Below are positions 33,080-40,925 of a stretch of DNA of 64,000 nucleotides, piece by piece. The stretch's first letter is position 1. Every line of letters starts with the position of its first letter. The stretch lies in NCBI RefSeq assembly GCF_000426065.1, contig NZ_AUEQ01000016.1:62001-126000 (forward strand), in the 5' to 3' direction. Under the pieces are notes generated by a model, which searched no databases, was not told the DNA's origin, and was given only the letters and a program-made list of their open reading frames with translations. The DNA comes from Mycobacterium sp. URHD0025 (GTDB lineage Bacteria; Actinomycetota; Actinomycetes; Mycobacteriales; Mycobacteriaceae). Both the position numbers and the translations under genes were made by a program.

Positions 33080-34213
33080 TCAGCGATCGGCGTCGGTGTA
33101 GCGGATGACGCCGCGGATGTTGCGGCCCTCGAGCATGTCGGCGTAGCCGTCGTTGATCTGCTCCAGCTTGTACTGGCGGGTGACCATGTCATCCAGGTTC
33201 AGCCGGCCGGCCTTGTACATGCTCAGCAGCTGTGGGATGTCGTGGTGCGGGTTGCCACCACCGAAGATGGTGCCCTGCAGGCGCTTCTGCAGCAGCGTCA
33301 ACATCGACAGGTTGAGCTTCACGTCGTTTTCGGCCATGTTGGCCACCGCGGTGGCCACCACGGTGCCGCCCTTGGCGGTGATGTTCATGTAGTGGTCGAT
33401 GTCCTCGCCCTTGAGCTCGCCGACGGTGACGATCGTCTTGTGCGCCATCCGGCCCTGGGTGACCTCGGCGACGCCGGCCATCGCGGAGAAGATGTCGGGG
33501 TAGGCGTGCGTGGCGCCGAACTTGAGCGCGTTGTCCCGTTTGAACTCAACGGGATCCACCGCGAAGACGTTGCGCGCACCCGCGGCCAGCGCGCCCTGCA
33601 GCGCACCCGTGCCGACACCGCCGACGCCGACGATGACGACGTCGTCGCCGGGGCGGACGTCGCCGCTACGGACAGCCGAGCCGTAACCGGTGGTGACACC
33701 GCAACCCACGAGGCAGGCCACCTCGAAGGGGATGGACGGATCGATCTTCACGACCGAGCTCTTGTGCACCACCATGTAGGGGCTGAAGGTGCCGAGCAGT
33801 GTCATCGGGATGACCGGCTGGCCGTTCTTCACGGCGTGGATGCGGTTGGTGCCGTCGGAGACCGCGGTCCCGCTCAGCAGCAGAGCGCCGAGGTCGCACA
33901 GGTTGCGCAGGCCCTCCTGGCAGGCCGGACATTCACCACAGGACGGGATGAAGGACAGCACGACGTGGTCGCCGGGCTGGATGTGGTCGACGCCCGGGCC
34001 GACCTCGGTCACGATGCCCGCGCCTTCGTGGCCGCCGAGCACCGGGAAACCCGCCATCGGGATGTCACCGGTCACCAGGTGGTGGTCCGAATGGCACATG
34101 CCCGAGGCTTCCATCTGAATCTTGACCTCGTCCTTGACGGGGTCACCGATCTCGATCTCCTCGATCGACCACGGTTGGTTGAACTCCCAGATGAGAGCGC
34201 CTTTGGTCTTCAT
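33080..34213 (-). CDS. adhB: NDMA-type zinc alcohol dehydrogenase
   Basis: The 377-residue medium-chain dehydrogenase has a catalytic zinc site with Cys in GMCHSDHH, His in GGHEGAG and the later Cys in VGCGV, and a structural zinc lobe CGECPACQEGLRNLC. The Rossmann motif is GVGGVGTGA. The family is the mycothiol- or NDMA-dependent alcohol dehydrogenase group of actinobacteria, which keeps its nicotinamide tightly bound. Position matches Rv0761c adhB. It probably oxidises an alcohol made by the neighbouring P450s; that link is inference from the cluster. Confidence 0.92.
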   Translation of the reverse strand: MKTKGALIWEFNQPWSIEEIEIGDPVKDEVKIQMEASGMCHSDHHLVTGDIPMAGFPVLGGHEGAGIVTEVGPGVDHIQPGDHVVLSFIPSCGECPACQEGLRNLCDLGALLLSGTAVSDGTNRIHAVKNGQPVIPMTLLGTFSPYMVVHKSSVVKIDPSIPFEVACLVGCGVTTGYGSAVRSGDVRPGDDVVIVGVGGVGTGALQGALAAGARNVFAVDPVEFKRDNALKFGATHAYPDIFSAMAGVAEVTQGRMAHKTIVTVGELKGEDIDHYMNITAKGGTVVATAVANMAENDVKLNLSMLTLLQKRLQGTIFGGGNPHHDIPQLLSMYKAGRLNLDDMVTRQYKLEQINDGYADMLEGRNIRGVIRYTDADR

Positions 34214-34265
34214 CGCGTGTGCCTTCCACTAGAGCCGCTGACCACAGACTAGAGCCATTAGTTGC

Positions 34266-34298
34266 GTGGGTCACACCCACCCCCAAGCAACTGCTTGG
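34266..34298. promoter_or_regulatory. Two palindromes upstream of adhB
   Basis: GTGGGT-CAC-ACCCAC (34266-34280) and CCAAGCA-AC-TGCTTGG (34283-34298) lie between the Rv0762c-like stop and the adhB start on the minus strand. The second is a perfect 16-base palindrome with a two-base centre, better suited to a protein dimer than to an RNA hairpin. The 92-base gap also holds a direct repeat ACTAGAGCC. Together they suggest adhB has its own promoter. Confidence 0.4.
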
Positions 34299-34305
34299 CC
34301 GGGAA

Positions 34306-34860
34306 CTACCAGATTTTGACGGGTGCCTCACCGAGCGGGTAGTAGCCGGGCAGCTTGTCGCCGGCCAGCGAACGCTCGATGCGCTTCTGCATCGTGGGGG
34401 TGAGATCTCCGGACTCGATGAGCTTCAGGAACGCCTTCTGTACGTGCCCGAAGTCGAAGAAATCCCGCTGCCATTCGATGAGCAGTTGATCGTTGAGCCG
34501 GAACCAGCTGCCGCCGATGCCGTAGATCTCGTCCTTGGTGCCGTCGCTCTTGTTGGCGATCTGCTTCCAGAAGCCCACGATCTCGTTCTGCTTCTCATCG
34601 ATCAGCACGCGCTGGTACTCGTAGACCCAGTTCTCCAGGCCTTCCATCTCCAGACCCAGTGCCACGTCGCGGATTTCGTCGCGACCGACGCACATCACGT
34701 CTTCCTTGGGCCCGATGTTCCAGCCGTAGGTCGCGTCCTCGGTGTAGAAGTCGGCCAGCGGCTTCCAGTCACCGGCCTTCTCGGCCTCCTGATTGGCCTT
34801 GAGCCAGCGGTCGGACCATGCTTCGAGGGCTTCTCTTTTGGAGGATGAAGTCATTGTCAT
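34306..34860 (-). CDS. SnoaL/NTF2-like protein (Rv0762c-like)
   Basis: The 184-residue protein starts at ATG 34860, overlapping the ferredoxin stop by four bases (ATGA). It has an NTF2-type core (ADFYTEDATYGWNIGP, NWVYEYQRVLI, GSWFRLNDQLLIEWQRDFFDFG) and is rich in Trp, Tyr and Phe, as in proteins binding flat hydrophobic ligands. Its place after cyp51 and ferredoxin matches Rv0762c. Function is unknown; an enzyme or carrier for a P450 product is possible. Confidence 0.8.
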   Translation of the reverse strand: MTMTSSSKREALEAWSDRWLKANQEAEKAGDWKPLADFYTEDATYGWNIGPKEDVMCVGRDEIRDVALGLEMEGLENWVYEYQRVLIDEKQNEIVGFWKQIANKSDGTKDEIYGIGGSWFRLNDQLLIEWQRDFFDFGHVQKAFLKLIESGDLTPTMQKRIERSLAGDKLPGYYPLGEAPVKIW

Positions 34861-35063
34861 TCCTTCTCTTTCACGGATAGTGCTTGGGTAGGACACATCT
34901 CGACAGCCATCTCGACGGCCTCGCGCATATCGTCGGGTGGTTCATGATCGAGGATCTCGACGACGCCGCGTTTGGGCACCCGGAACACGTCGGGAGCCTC
35001 CAGCTCGCACATGGCGTGGCCTTGGCACAGGTCCTCATCGACCTCAACGCGGTAGCAACCCAT
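34857..35063 (-). CDS. 3Fe-4S-type ferredoxin, redox partner of CYP51
   Basis: The 68-residue ferredoxin has Cys-x2-His-x2-Cys (LCQGHAMC, first Cys at 13) and a later Cys-Pro (MCPTQAL), the three-cysteine pattern of single-cluster actinobacterial P450 ferredoxins; the fourth position is His. Start is ATG 35063, one base after the cyp51 stop. It corresponds to Rv0763c, which supports CYP51 activity in vitro. Length is identical to that protein as I recall it (68). Confidence 0.93.
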   Translation of the reverse strand: MGCYRVEVDEDLCQGHAMCELEAPDVFRVPKRGVVEILDHEPPDDMREAVEMAVEMCPTQALSVKEKE

Positions 35064-35064
35064 T

Positions 35065-36432
35065 TCAGGCCTTGACACGCCTGCGGTAGCGGACCTTGGC
35101 CGGCTGGGCCAGCTGCACGACCATCTTGGAGTGGTCGTTCTGGTAGCTCTCCGACGGCTGCGACATCTCGAACTCGTACTCGCGCAACAGGACGGAGAAG
35201 ATCGCCTTGATCTGCATCTGGGCGAACGCGGCACCCACGCAGCGGTGCTTGCCCGCCCCGAACGGGATCCAGGTCCACCGGTTGATCAGATCTTCCTGGC
35301 GCGGCTTCTCGTAGCGGGCGGGATCGAAGGCCTCCGGATCGGGGAAGTCCTCGGGGATGCGGTTGGAGATTGCCGGCGAGGCCGCCACCATCTGGCCCTT
35401 GTGGATCGGGCGACCGGCCACCTCGAACTCGTCCTGGGCCACCCGCATCAGGATGATCAGCGGCGGATGCAGGCGGAGAGTTTCCTTGAGCGAGTTGTCC
35501 AGCTTCGGGATCTGGCGCAGCGCATGGAAACTCACCTCCTGGCCGTCGGCGTAGAGCTCATCGAGCTCTTGCTGCACCTGTGCGTACACGTCGGGGTTGC
35601 GCAGCAGTTCGATGAGAGTCCACGACGAGGTACCCGAGCTGGTGTGGTGCCCGGCGAACATCAGCGAGATGAACATGCCGGTGACCTCGTTGGCGGAGAA
35701 CCGGTGATTGCCTTCCTCATCTTTGATGGACACCAGCACGTCGAGCAGATCGCGATCCTCTTTGCCCTTCGGCGGGTTGGCGATCCGGCCGTCCATGATC
35801 TCCTGCACCAGCGCGACGAGTTTGACGCGCGACTCGTCACGGATGCGAAAGCTCTCGATGTCCAGGTACGGATCGACGTAGCACAGCGGGTCGGTGCCGC
35901 GCTCCAACTGGTGGTAGTACTCGGCGAACCGGCGGTCGAGCTGCTCGCGGAACTTCAGCCCGATCAGGCAAGCCGTCGAGGTGTAGATCGTCAACTCGGA
36001 GAAGAAATCGAGCAGCTCGATCTCGCCCTCGTCGCCCCAGTCGGCGATGATCTTCTTGACCTCGTTCTCGATGGTCGCCGCGTGGCCCTTCATCTGCTCA
36101 CCGCGCAGCGCGGTGTTGTGCAGCATCTCGGCCCGACGCTCCGGGTCGGCGTCGAACACCACACCCTCGCCGAAGATCGGCGTCATGAACGGGTAGGCCT
36201 CGGCCTGGTTGAGCTCGCTGTCGCTGGAGCGGAAGAAGAATTCGTTGGCCTCTGCGCCGCTCAGCAGCAGCACCTGCTTGTCGGCGAGCTGGAACCAGCC
36301 GACGTCGCCACATTCGTCACGGATGCGCTGCATCAGACCGATCGGATCGGTGCGGAATTCTTCGAGGTGGCCGTGTTCCTCGCCTTCACCACCCGAAACG
36401 CGTTGCACTTCCTTGAGTTCTGAGCTTGTCAT
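35065..36432 (-). CDS. cyp51: Sterol 14-alpha-demethylase CYP51
   Basis: The 455-residue P450 has the oxygen-binding helix MFAGHHTSSGT (about 258-268), where the HTSSGT form is typical of CYP51. ExxR is at Glu317-Arg320 (KETLR), and the haem loop FGAGKHRCVGAAFA has ligand Cys398. It removes the 14-alpha-methyl group of lanosterol-type sterols with electrons from the adjacent ferredoxin. Start is ATG 36432 (MTSSELK), eight bases after the SDR stop. Length agrees with M. tuberculosis CYP51 (451). The natural substrate in mycobacteria is not settled. Confidence 0.96.
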   Translation of the reverse strand: MTSSELKEVQRVSGGEGEEHGHLEEFRTDPIGLMQRIRDECGDVGWFQLADKQVLLLSGAEANEFFFRSSDSELNQAEAYPFMTPIFGEGVVFDADPERRAEMLHNTALRGEQMKGHAATIENEVKKIIADWGDEGEIELLDFFSELTIYTSTACLIGLKFREQLDRRFAEYYHQLERGTDPLCYVDPYLDIESFRIRDESRVKLVALVQEIMDGRIANPPKGKEDRDLLDVLVSIKDEEGNHRFSANEVTGMFISLMFAGHHTSSGTSSWTLIELLRNPDVYAQVQQELDELYADGQEVSFHALRQIPKLDNSLKETLRLHPPLIILMRVAQDEFEVAGRPIHKGQMVAASPAISNRIPEDFPDPEAFDPARYEKPRQEDLINRWTWIPFGAGKHRCVGAAFAQMQIKAIFSVLLREYEFEMSQPSESYQNDHSKMVVQLAQPAKVRYRRRVKA

Positions 36433-36440
36433 TATCCTTG

Positions 36441-37250
36441 TCAGCCTTCCACTTTCAGCTTCTGGCGATCCTTGACATCGGCGAGTGGAGCTTCGGGCTG
36501 AATCTCCAGTTCGGCGATGAAGCCGCCGCGCGGGGTTTCCGCGACGAAGGTGATGGCCCGCGCGAGATCGGCTGCGCGCAGGAAGTAGTCGTGCCGGGCC
36601 TGGCCCCACTTGGCCCAGTCCTCGAGCATCTCGCCGACCTTGTCCATCGGCGCACTCCAGCCCATGGCGGTCTTGGTAGGTCCTGGATGGACAACGGATG
36701 CGCGCACACCGGTGCCCTCCAGCTCCATCTGCAGGGTCTTGGCCATGCCCAGTAGGCCGGCTTTGGCCGCGCCGTAGCCGCCCATGTACGGCCGCGGCCG
36801 CAGGGACACGTCAGAGCCGACGAAGATGATGTCGCCGCGCCGACGTTCGACCATGCCCGGAAGCACCGCAGTGGCAAGGCGATTGGCCCCGATGAGGTGA
36901 ATCTGGATCTGATTCTCGAATTCGTCGGTGCTGATCTCGTGGAGCTGGCCGAAGAACGTGTCACCGGCACCGGCCACCAGCAGCTCGATGTCGCCGAGGG
37001 CCTCGGTGGCGCCGTGTACGAACGACTTGACCGACTGGGCGTCGGTGACGTCGAGCGGCAACGCGACCGCCTCTCCACCGGCAGCCGTGATCTGGTCGAC
37101 CAGCTCCTGGCATTTCTCGACACGGCGTGCGCCGAGGGCGACCGGGAAGCCGTGTGCGGCCAGCTCGGTCGCCGTGGCGGCGCCGATGCCGGATGATGCA
37201 CCGGCCACGATGGCCGGTCTGCGGTCGGGATGAGGTTCGAATCGGGCCAT
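36441..37250 (-). CDS. Short-chain dehydrogenase (Rv0765c-like)
   Basis: The 269-residue SDR has AGASSGIGAATATELAAHG (17-35) for the cofactor, ARRVEK (NADP-type), VAGAG, and the active-site pair in YGAAK. The C-terminus lacks the usual DGG motif (FIAELEIQPEAP instead), which is common for broad-specificity oxidoreductases. It sits between cyp123 and cyp51 and corresponds to Rv0765c. In this operon a role in oxidising or reducing a P450-derived alcohol or ketone is likely but unproven. Confidence 0.88.
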   Translation of the reverse strand: MARFEPHPDRRPAIVAGASSGIGAATATELAAHGFPVALGARRVEKCQELVDQITAAGGEAVALPLDVTDAQSVKSFVHGATEALGDIELLVAGAGDTFFGQLHEISTDEFENQIQIHLIGANRLATAVLPGMVERRRGDIIFVGSDVSLRPRPYMGGYGAAKAGLLGMAKTLQMELEGTGVRASVVHPGPTKTAMGWSAPMDKVGEMLEDWAKWGQARHDYFLRAADLARAITFVAETPRGGFIAELEIQPEAPLADVKDRQKLKVEG

Positions 37251-37301
37251 TTACGTGCCTTTACGTTGATGGGTTTGTGCGGGGGACACCGCAATTGGGC
37301 T

Positions 37302-38504
37302 TCAGCGGTGGGACACCGAAATAGGGAGATGAGCGAATCCGCGGACACTGCTGGAATGGACGCGGACGGCGTTGGCCTCGTCGACCTCGTATCCGCGGAT
37401 TCGCTTGAACAACTCGGTCAGCGCCACCCGGGCCTCCATGCGGGCGAGGTGCGCGCCCAGGCAGAAGTGGGCGCCGCTGCCGAAACTCACCAGCTTCGAA
37501 CCGATGTCACGGCCGATCCGGTATTCGTCGGGGTTTTCGAAAACGCGCTCGTCGCGGTTGGCCGAGCCGGCAAGCAACACCAGCACATCGCCGGCCGGCA
37601 CCGTGGTGTCGTAGAACGTCATGTCCTCGACGACCGCGCGGGCGAGGATCTGGCTGGAGGTGTCGTACCGCAACGTCTCCTCGATCCACGGTGAGATCAG
37701 GTCGTGGTCGTCGAAAACCGGGGCCAGCTGATCGGGGTTCTTGAAACCCCAATACGCGGCGTTGGCAAGCAGCTTCGTGGTGGTCTCATTACCGGCGACG
37801 ACCATCAGGAACAGGAACGCCATGATCTCGTCGTCGGTGAGCTTGTCCCCGTCGATCTCGGCCTCCACCAGCGCCGAGGTCAGGTCGTCGCTGATCGCCT
37901 TGCGGCGCTGCTTCACCATATCGGCGTAGTAGACCAGCAGCTCGCCGGATGCCGCGATGGCGGATTCCGGGACGTCTGCGAGGCCGTCCTCGCGGTGCAT
38001 GACCCCGTCGGCCAGTGCGCGGATCCGCACACGGTCCTCCACCGGCACACCCATCAGCTCGGAGATGACGTCCATCGGCAACTTGCCGGCGAAATCGTCG
38101 ACGTAATCGAAGGTGTTGTTCTGCAACGCCTCGTCGAGGTGCTGCACCGCGATCTCGGTGACCCGGGCCTCCAGTTCGCGGATGCGCCGCGGGGTGAAGC
38201 CCTTGGACACCAGGGTGCGCAACCGCAAATGGGCCGGATCGTCCAGGGCGAGAAAGGACATCACCCGGTGGGCCTCGTCGTTGCGCGAGATCGGGTCGAG
38301 CGAGACGCCGTGCTTGTTGGACAGCGCGACGCTGTTGCGGAAGCCGGCCACGACGTCCTTGTGCCGGGACAGCGCCCAGAACTTGCGCTCGTCGTTGCGG
38401 TACAGCGGCGCCTCGTCGCGCAGGCGGCGGTAGTACGGATACGGATCTTCGTGGAAGTCGTAGTCGTACGGGTCGAGGATCGGCTCGACGGCATTCACGG
38501 TCAT
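37302..38504 (-). CDS. cyp123: Cytochrome P450 CYP123
   Basis: The 400-residue P450 has VVAGNETTTKLLANA for the oxygen-binding helix, ETLRYD (ExxR) and haem loop FGSGAHFCLGAHLAR. The N-terminus DPYDYDFHEDPYPYYRRLRDEAPLYRN matches CYP123 (Rv0766c). I start at ATG 38504 because relatives begin there (MTV) and GAGAAG lies before it. A 17-residue longer in-frame start at 38555 arises only from the local 25-bp duplication. It is the first enzyme gene after the TetR gene. Substrate unknown. Confidence 0.92.
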   Translation of the reverse strand: MTVNAVEPILDPYDYDFHEDPYPYYRRLRDEAPLYRNDERKFWALSRHKDVVAGFRNSVALSNKHGVSLDPISRNDEAHRVMSFLALDDPAHLRLRTLVSKGFTPRRIRELEARVTEIAVQHLDEALQNNTFDYVDDFAGKLPMDVISELMGVPVEDRVRIRALADGVMHREDGLADVPESAIAASGELLVYYADMVKQRRKAISDDLTSALVEAEIDGDKLTDDEIMAFLFLMVVAGNETTTKLLANAAYWGFKNPDQLAPVFDDHDLISPWIEETLRYDTSSQILARAVVEDMTFYDTTVPAGDVLVLLAGSANRDERVFENPDEYRIGRDIGSKLVSFGSGAHFCLGAHLARMEARVALTELFKRIRGYEVDEANAVRVHSSSVRGFAHLPISVSHR

Positions 38505-38527
38505 TTGTCTTCTCCCAGGCTCAAGTT

Positions 38528-38594
38528 CATCGGTCCTCTCCGAGACTCCTGTCATCGGTCCTCTCCGAGACTCCTGTCATCGGTCCTCTCCGAG
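38528..38594 (-). repeat. 25-bp tandem duplication across the tetR/cyp123 junction
   Basis: Two full 25-bp copies (38528-38552, 38553-38577) and a 17-base partial third copy (38578-38594) lie end to end. On the minus strand each unit ends in GGAGAGGACCGATG and is followed by ACAGGAG. The partial copy is the last TetR codons, so the repeat duplicated the end of tetR together with an ATGA overlap. Three ATGs result; only the middle one (38555) is in frame with cyp123. Confidence 0.9.
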
Positions 38595-39188
38595 GACGAG
38601 TCCGACCACGTACGTCAATCGGTCCGCAATCTGGTGGTAGGTGAAGGCGCCACTGCCGGCATTGACCAGGGCGCCGAAGAACGTCATCTCCAGGGCGGAG
38701 ACGATGCGGGCATCGGCATCCGGCCCGACGGCCGACCGGATGCGCTTGTGGATCTCCGCGCCGATGCGGTCGCGCACCTTGCGCACCGCCGGATCGGTGC
38801 CGCCACCCAGCAGGGCTGTGGTGCAGGCGGCAGCGACCTCGGGCTCATCGGCGACCACCAGGGTCAACGCGCGCAGCGCCTTGTCGACGCGGGTGGTCAT
38901 GGACTCGTTCACGTCGGTGAAATACGGGCACCGGCTGACCAGGTCCAGGTACATCTCCGCGATCAGGTGGTTCTTCGACGAGAAGTACGTGTAGGCCGTG
39001 GCGGGGGCGACTCCGGCGCGTGCCGCGACCGCGCGCACCGTCAGATCGGCGTAGGACGACTCGCGCAACATCTCGATCCCGGCGGTCAGGACCTTGCGGA
39101 AGGTCTCTTCCTGCCGACGGTTGCGCGGGGCTTCCTTGCCTGGCTCCGGAGCTGGTTCTGTGACTGCCGACACCGCATCGCTGGACAC
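38577..39188 (-). CDS. TetR family regulator (Rv0767c-like)
   Basis: The 203-residue regulator has a helix-turn-helix at about 30-75 (TVRAVAARAGVAPATAYTYFSSKNHLIAEMY) and a C-terminal ligand domain. Start is GTG 39188, which lies inside a TGGACA-CA-TGTCCA palindrome. It is first in the minus-strand operon leading to cyp123, SDR and cyp51, and divergent from aldA. A second copy of the palindrome lies just before aldA. It very probably represses both operons and itself; the ligand may be a substrate of the cluster. Confidence 0.9.
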   Translation of the reverse strand: MSSDAVSAVTEPAPEPGKEAPRNRRQEETFRKVLTAGIEMLRESSYADLTVRAVAARAGVAPATAYTYFSSKNHLIAEMYLDLVSRCPYFTDVNESMTTRVDKALRALTLVVADEPEVAAACTTALLGGGTDPAVRKVRDRIGAEIHKRIRSAVGPDADARIVSALEMTFFGALVNAGSGAFTYHQIADRLTYVVGLVLGEDR

Positions 39189-39195
39189 ATGTCCA
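39182..39195. promoter_or_regulatory. TetR operator candidate 1
   Basis: TGGACA-CA-TGTCCA is a perfect palindrome with a two-base centre that includes the tetR GTG start codon. Bound repressor here would block transcription start or a leaderless message of the tetR-cyp123-cyp51 operon. Confidence 0.7.
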
Positions 39196-39338
39196 AGTTA
39201 TCCGACGATGTCGAGGTTGAGCAAGTATGGATCCCGACCTGCCGCGATGAGCAGTGCATTTCTTTAGCAGGCATGGCCCGGTGGGGTAGGCGCTTGCGGC
39301 TCGACATTGTCTGCGGCTATCGTTCGAGACGAGACAGC

Positions 39339-39352
39339 CGGACAGTTGTCCA
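39339..39352. promoter_or_regulatory. TetR operator candidate 2
   Basis: CGGACA-GT-TGTCCA matches candidate 1 in 11 of its 12 arm positions with the same two-base centre. It ends 25 bases before the aldehyde dehydrogenase ATG. The two sites lie 157 bases apart at opposite ends of the divergent region, each close to one start codon. No gene is seen in the 188-base gap. Confidence 0.7.
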
Positions 39353-39376
39353 GAATTCGTGAAGTGGAGTTCACCG

Positions 39377-40846
39377 ATGCCGGTACTGGCCGATCGCCAG
39401 AGTCAACTGCTTATCGACGGCAAGCTGGTCGCCGGGGGCGGTGGAGCTTTCGAGACCGTCAACCCCGCCACCGAGGAGGTGCTCGGCGTCGCCGCCGATG
39501 CCAACACCGAGGACATGGGCAACGCAATAAACGCCGCGCGTCGGGCATTTGATGACACCGACTGGTCGACGAACACCGCGCTCCGGGTGCGCTGCCTGCG
39601 GCAGCTGCGCGATGCGCTGCGCGAGAATGTCGAGGAATTGCGGGAGCTGACCATCGCCGAGGTGGGCGCCCCGCGCATGCTCACCTCCGGTGCGCAGCTC
39701 GAAGGGCCGATCGACGATCTGGCCTTCTCGGCGGACACCGCCGAGAACTACCAATGGCGCACTGATCTGGGACACGCCACCCCGCAAGGGATTCCGACCA
39801 ATCGGGTGGTGGCCCGTGAAGCTGTCGGCGTCGTGGGTGCCATCACGCCGTGGAACTTCCCGCACCAGATCAACCTGGCCAAGGTCGGCCCGGCGCTGGC
39901 CGCCGGCAACACCTTGATCCTCAAGCCGGCCCCGGACACCCCGTGGGCGGCCGCGGCCATCGGCCAGATCATCGCCGAGCAGACCGACTTCCCGGCCGGC
40001 GTGATCAACGTCGTCACCTCCAGCGACCACTCGGTGGGCGCGCTGCTGTCCAAAGACCCTCGGGTGGACATGGTTTCGTTCACCGGGTCGACCACGACCG
40101 GACGTGCGGTGATGACCGACGCGGCACTGACCCTCAAGAAGGTGTTCCTGGAACTCGGCGGCAAGTCGGCGTTCCTTGTGCTCGACGACGCCGACCTGGC
40201 CGGCGCCTGCTCGATGGCGGCCTTCACGGTGGCCATGCACGCCGGTCAGGGATGCGCGATCACCACGCGTCTGGTGGTGCCTAGGGCTCGTTACGACGAG
40301 GCGGTCGAGGCTGCGGCAGCCACATTGGGCGGCATGAAGCCGGGCGACCCCAACAGCAAGCGCACGGTGTGCGGCCCGCTGATCTCGGCCCGCCAGCGCG
40401 ACCGCGTGCAGTCCTATCTGGATCTGGCGCTGCAGGAGGGCGGCCGCTTCGCCTGCGGCGGTGGACGCCCCGCGGATCTCGACACCGGCTTCTACATCGA
40501 GCCGACCGTGATCGCCGGCCTGGACAACAACGCCAGGGTGTCCCGCGAGGAGATCTTCGGGCCCGTGCTGACCGTGATCGCGCACGATGGCGACGACGAT
40601 GCGGTGCGGATCGCCAACGATTCGCCGTACGGTCTGTCCGGCACCGTGTTCTCCGGTGACGACGACCGCGCCCAGGCTGTGGCGGCCCGGCTGCGCGTCG
40701 GCACCGTCAACGTCAACGGCGGCATCTGGTACTCGGCCGACGCACCGTTCGGCGGCTACAAGCAGTCCGGGGTCGGCCGCGAGATGGGCCTGGCCGGCTT
40801 CGAGGAATACACCGAAATCAAATGCATCGCGACCTTGGCTAATTGA
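39377..40846 (+). CDS. aldA: Aldehyde dehydrogenase
   Basis: The 489-residue ALDH-superfamily enzyme has GVVGAITPWNFPHQ, the cofactor loop SFTGSTTTGRAV, general-base Glu in LELGGKSAFLV, nucleophile Cys in AGQGCAITTR, and EEIFGPVL. All catalytic residues are present. ATG 39377 has GGAG seven bases upstream. Length and place match Rv0768 aldA (489). It heads a plus-strand operon with an SDR, a hydroxyacid dehydrogenase and a carboxymuconolactone-decarboxylase-like gene, and probably oxidises an aldehyde produced from an alcohol. Confidence 0.94.
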   Translation: MPVLADRQSQLLIDGKLVAGGGGAFETVNPATEEVLGVAADANTEDMGNAINAARRAFDDTDWSTNTALRVRCLRQLRDALRENVEELRELTIAEVGAPRMLTSGAQLEGPIDDLAFSADTAENYQWRTDLGHATPQGIPTNRVVAREAVGVVGAITPWNFPHQINLAKVGPALAAGNTLILKPAPDTPWAAAAIGQIIAEQTDFPAGVINVVTSSDHSVGALLSKDPRVDMVSFTGSTTTGRAVMTDAALTLKKVFLELGGKSAFLVLDDADLAGACSMAAFTVAMHAGQGCAITTRLVVPRARYDEAVEAAAATLGGMKPGDPNSKRTVCGPLISARQRDRVQSYLDLALQEGGRFACGGGRPADLDTGFYIEPTVIAGLDNNARVSREEIFGPVLTVIAHDGDDDAVRIANDSPYGLSGTVFSGDDDRAQAVAARLRVGTVNVNGGIWYSADAPFGGYKQSGVGREMGLAGFEEYTEIKCIATLAN

Positions 40847-40854
40847 CGTCGAGC

Positions 40855-40901
40855 GGCCAGTTGCGACACGCGATCTCGCGAGAACCGTGGAACAACTGGC
40901 C
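40855..40901 (+). other. Intercistronic inverted repeat after aldA
   Basis: GGCCAGTTG (40855-40863) and CAACTGGCC (40893-40901) are perfect complements around a 29-base loop holding the palindrome TCTCGCGAGA (40874-40883). It fills the 79-base gap between aldA and the next gene. With no T tract it is more likely an mRNA stability element or operator than a terminator. Confidence 0.45.
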
Positions 40902-40925
40902 AGTCGGCCGGAAAGGAATTGAGAC

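Noticed and set aside
38505..38555. Longer CYP123 start at ATG 38555
   Set aside because: The extra 17 residues arise from the 25-bp duplication, while the sequence from ATG 38504 aligns with the known CYP123 N-terminus.
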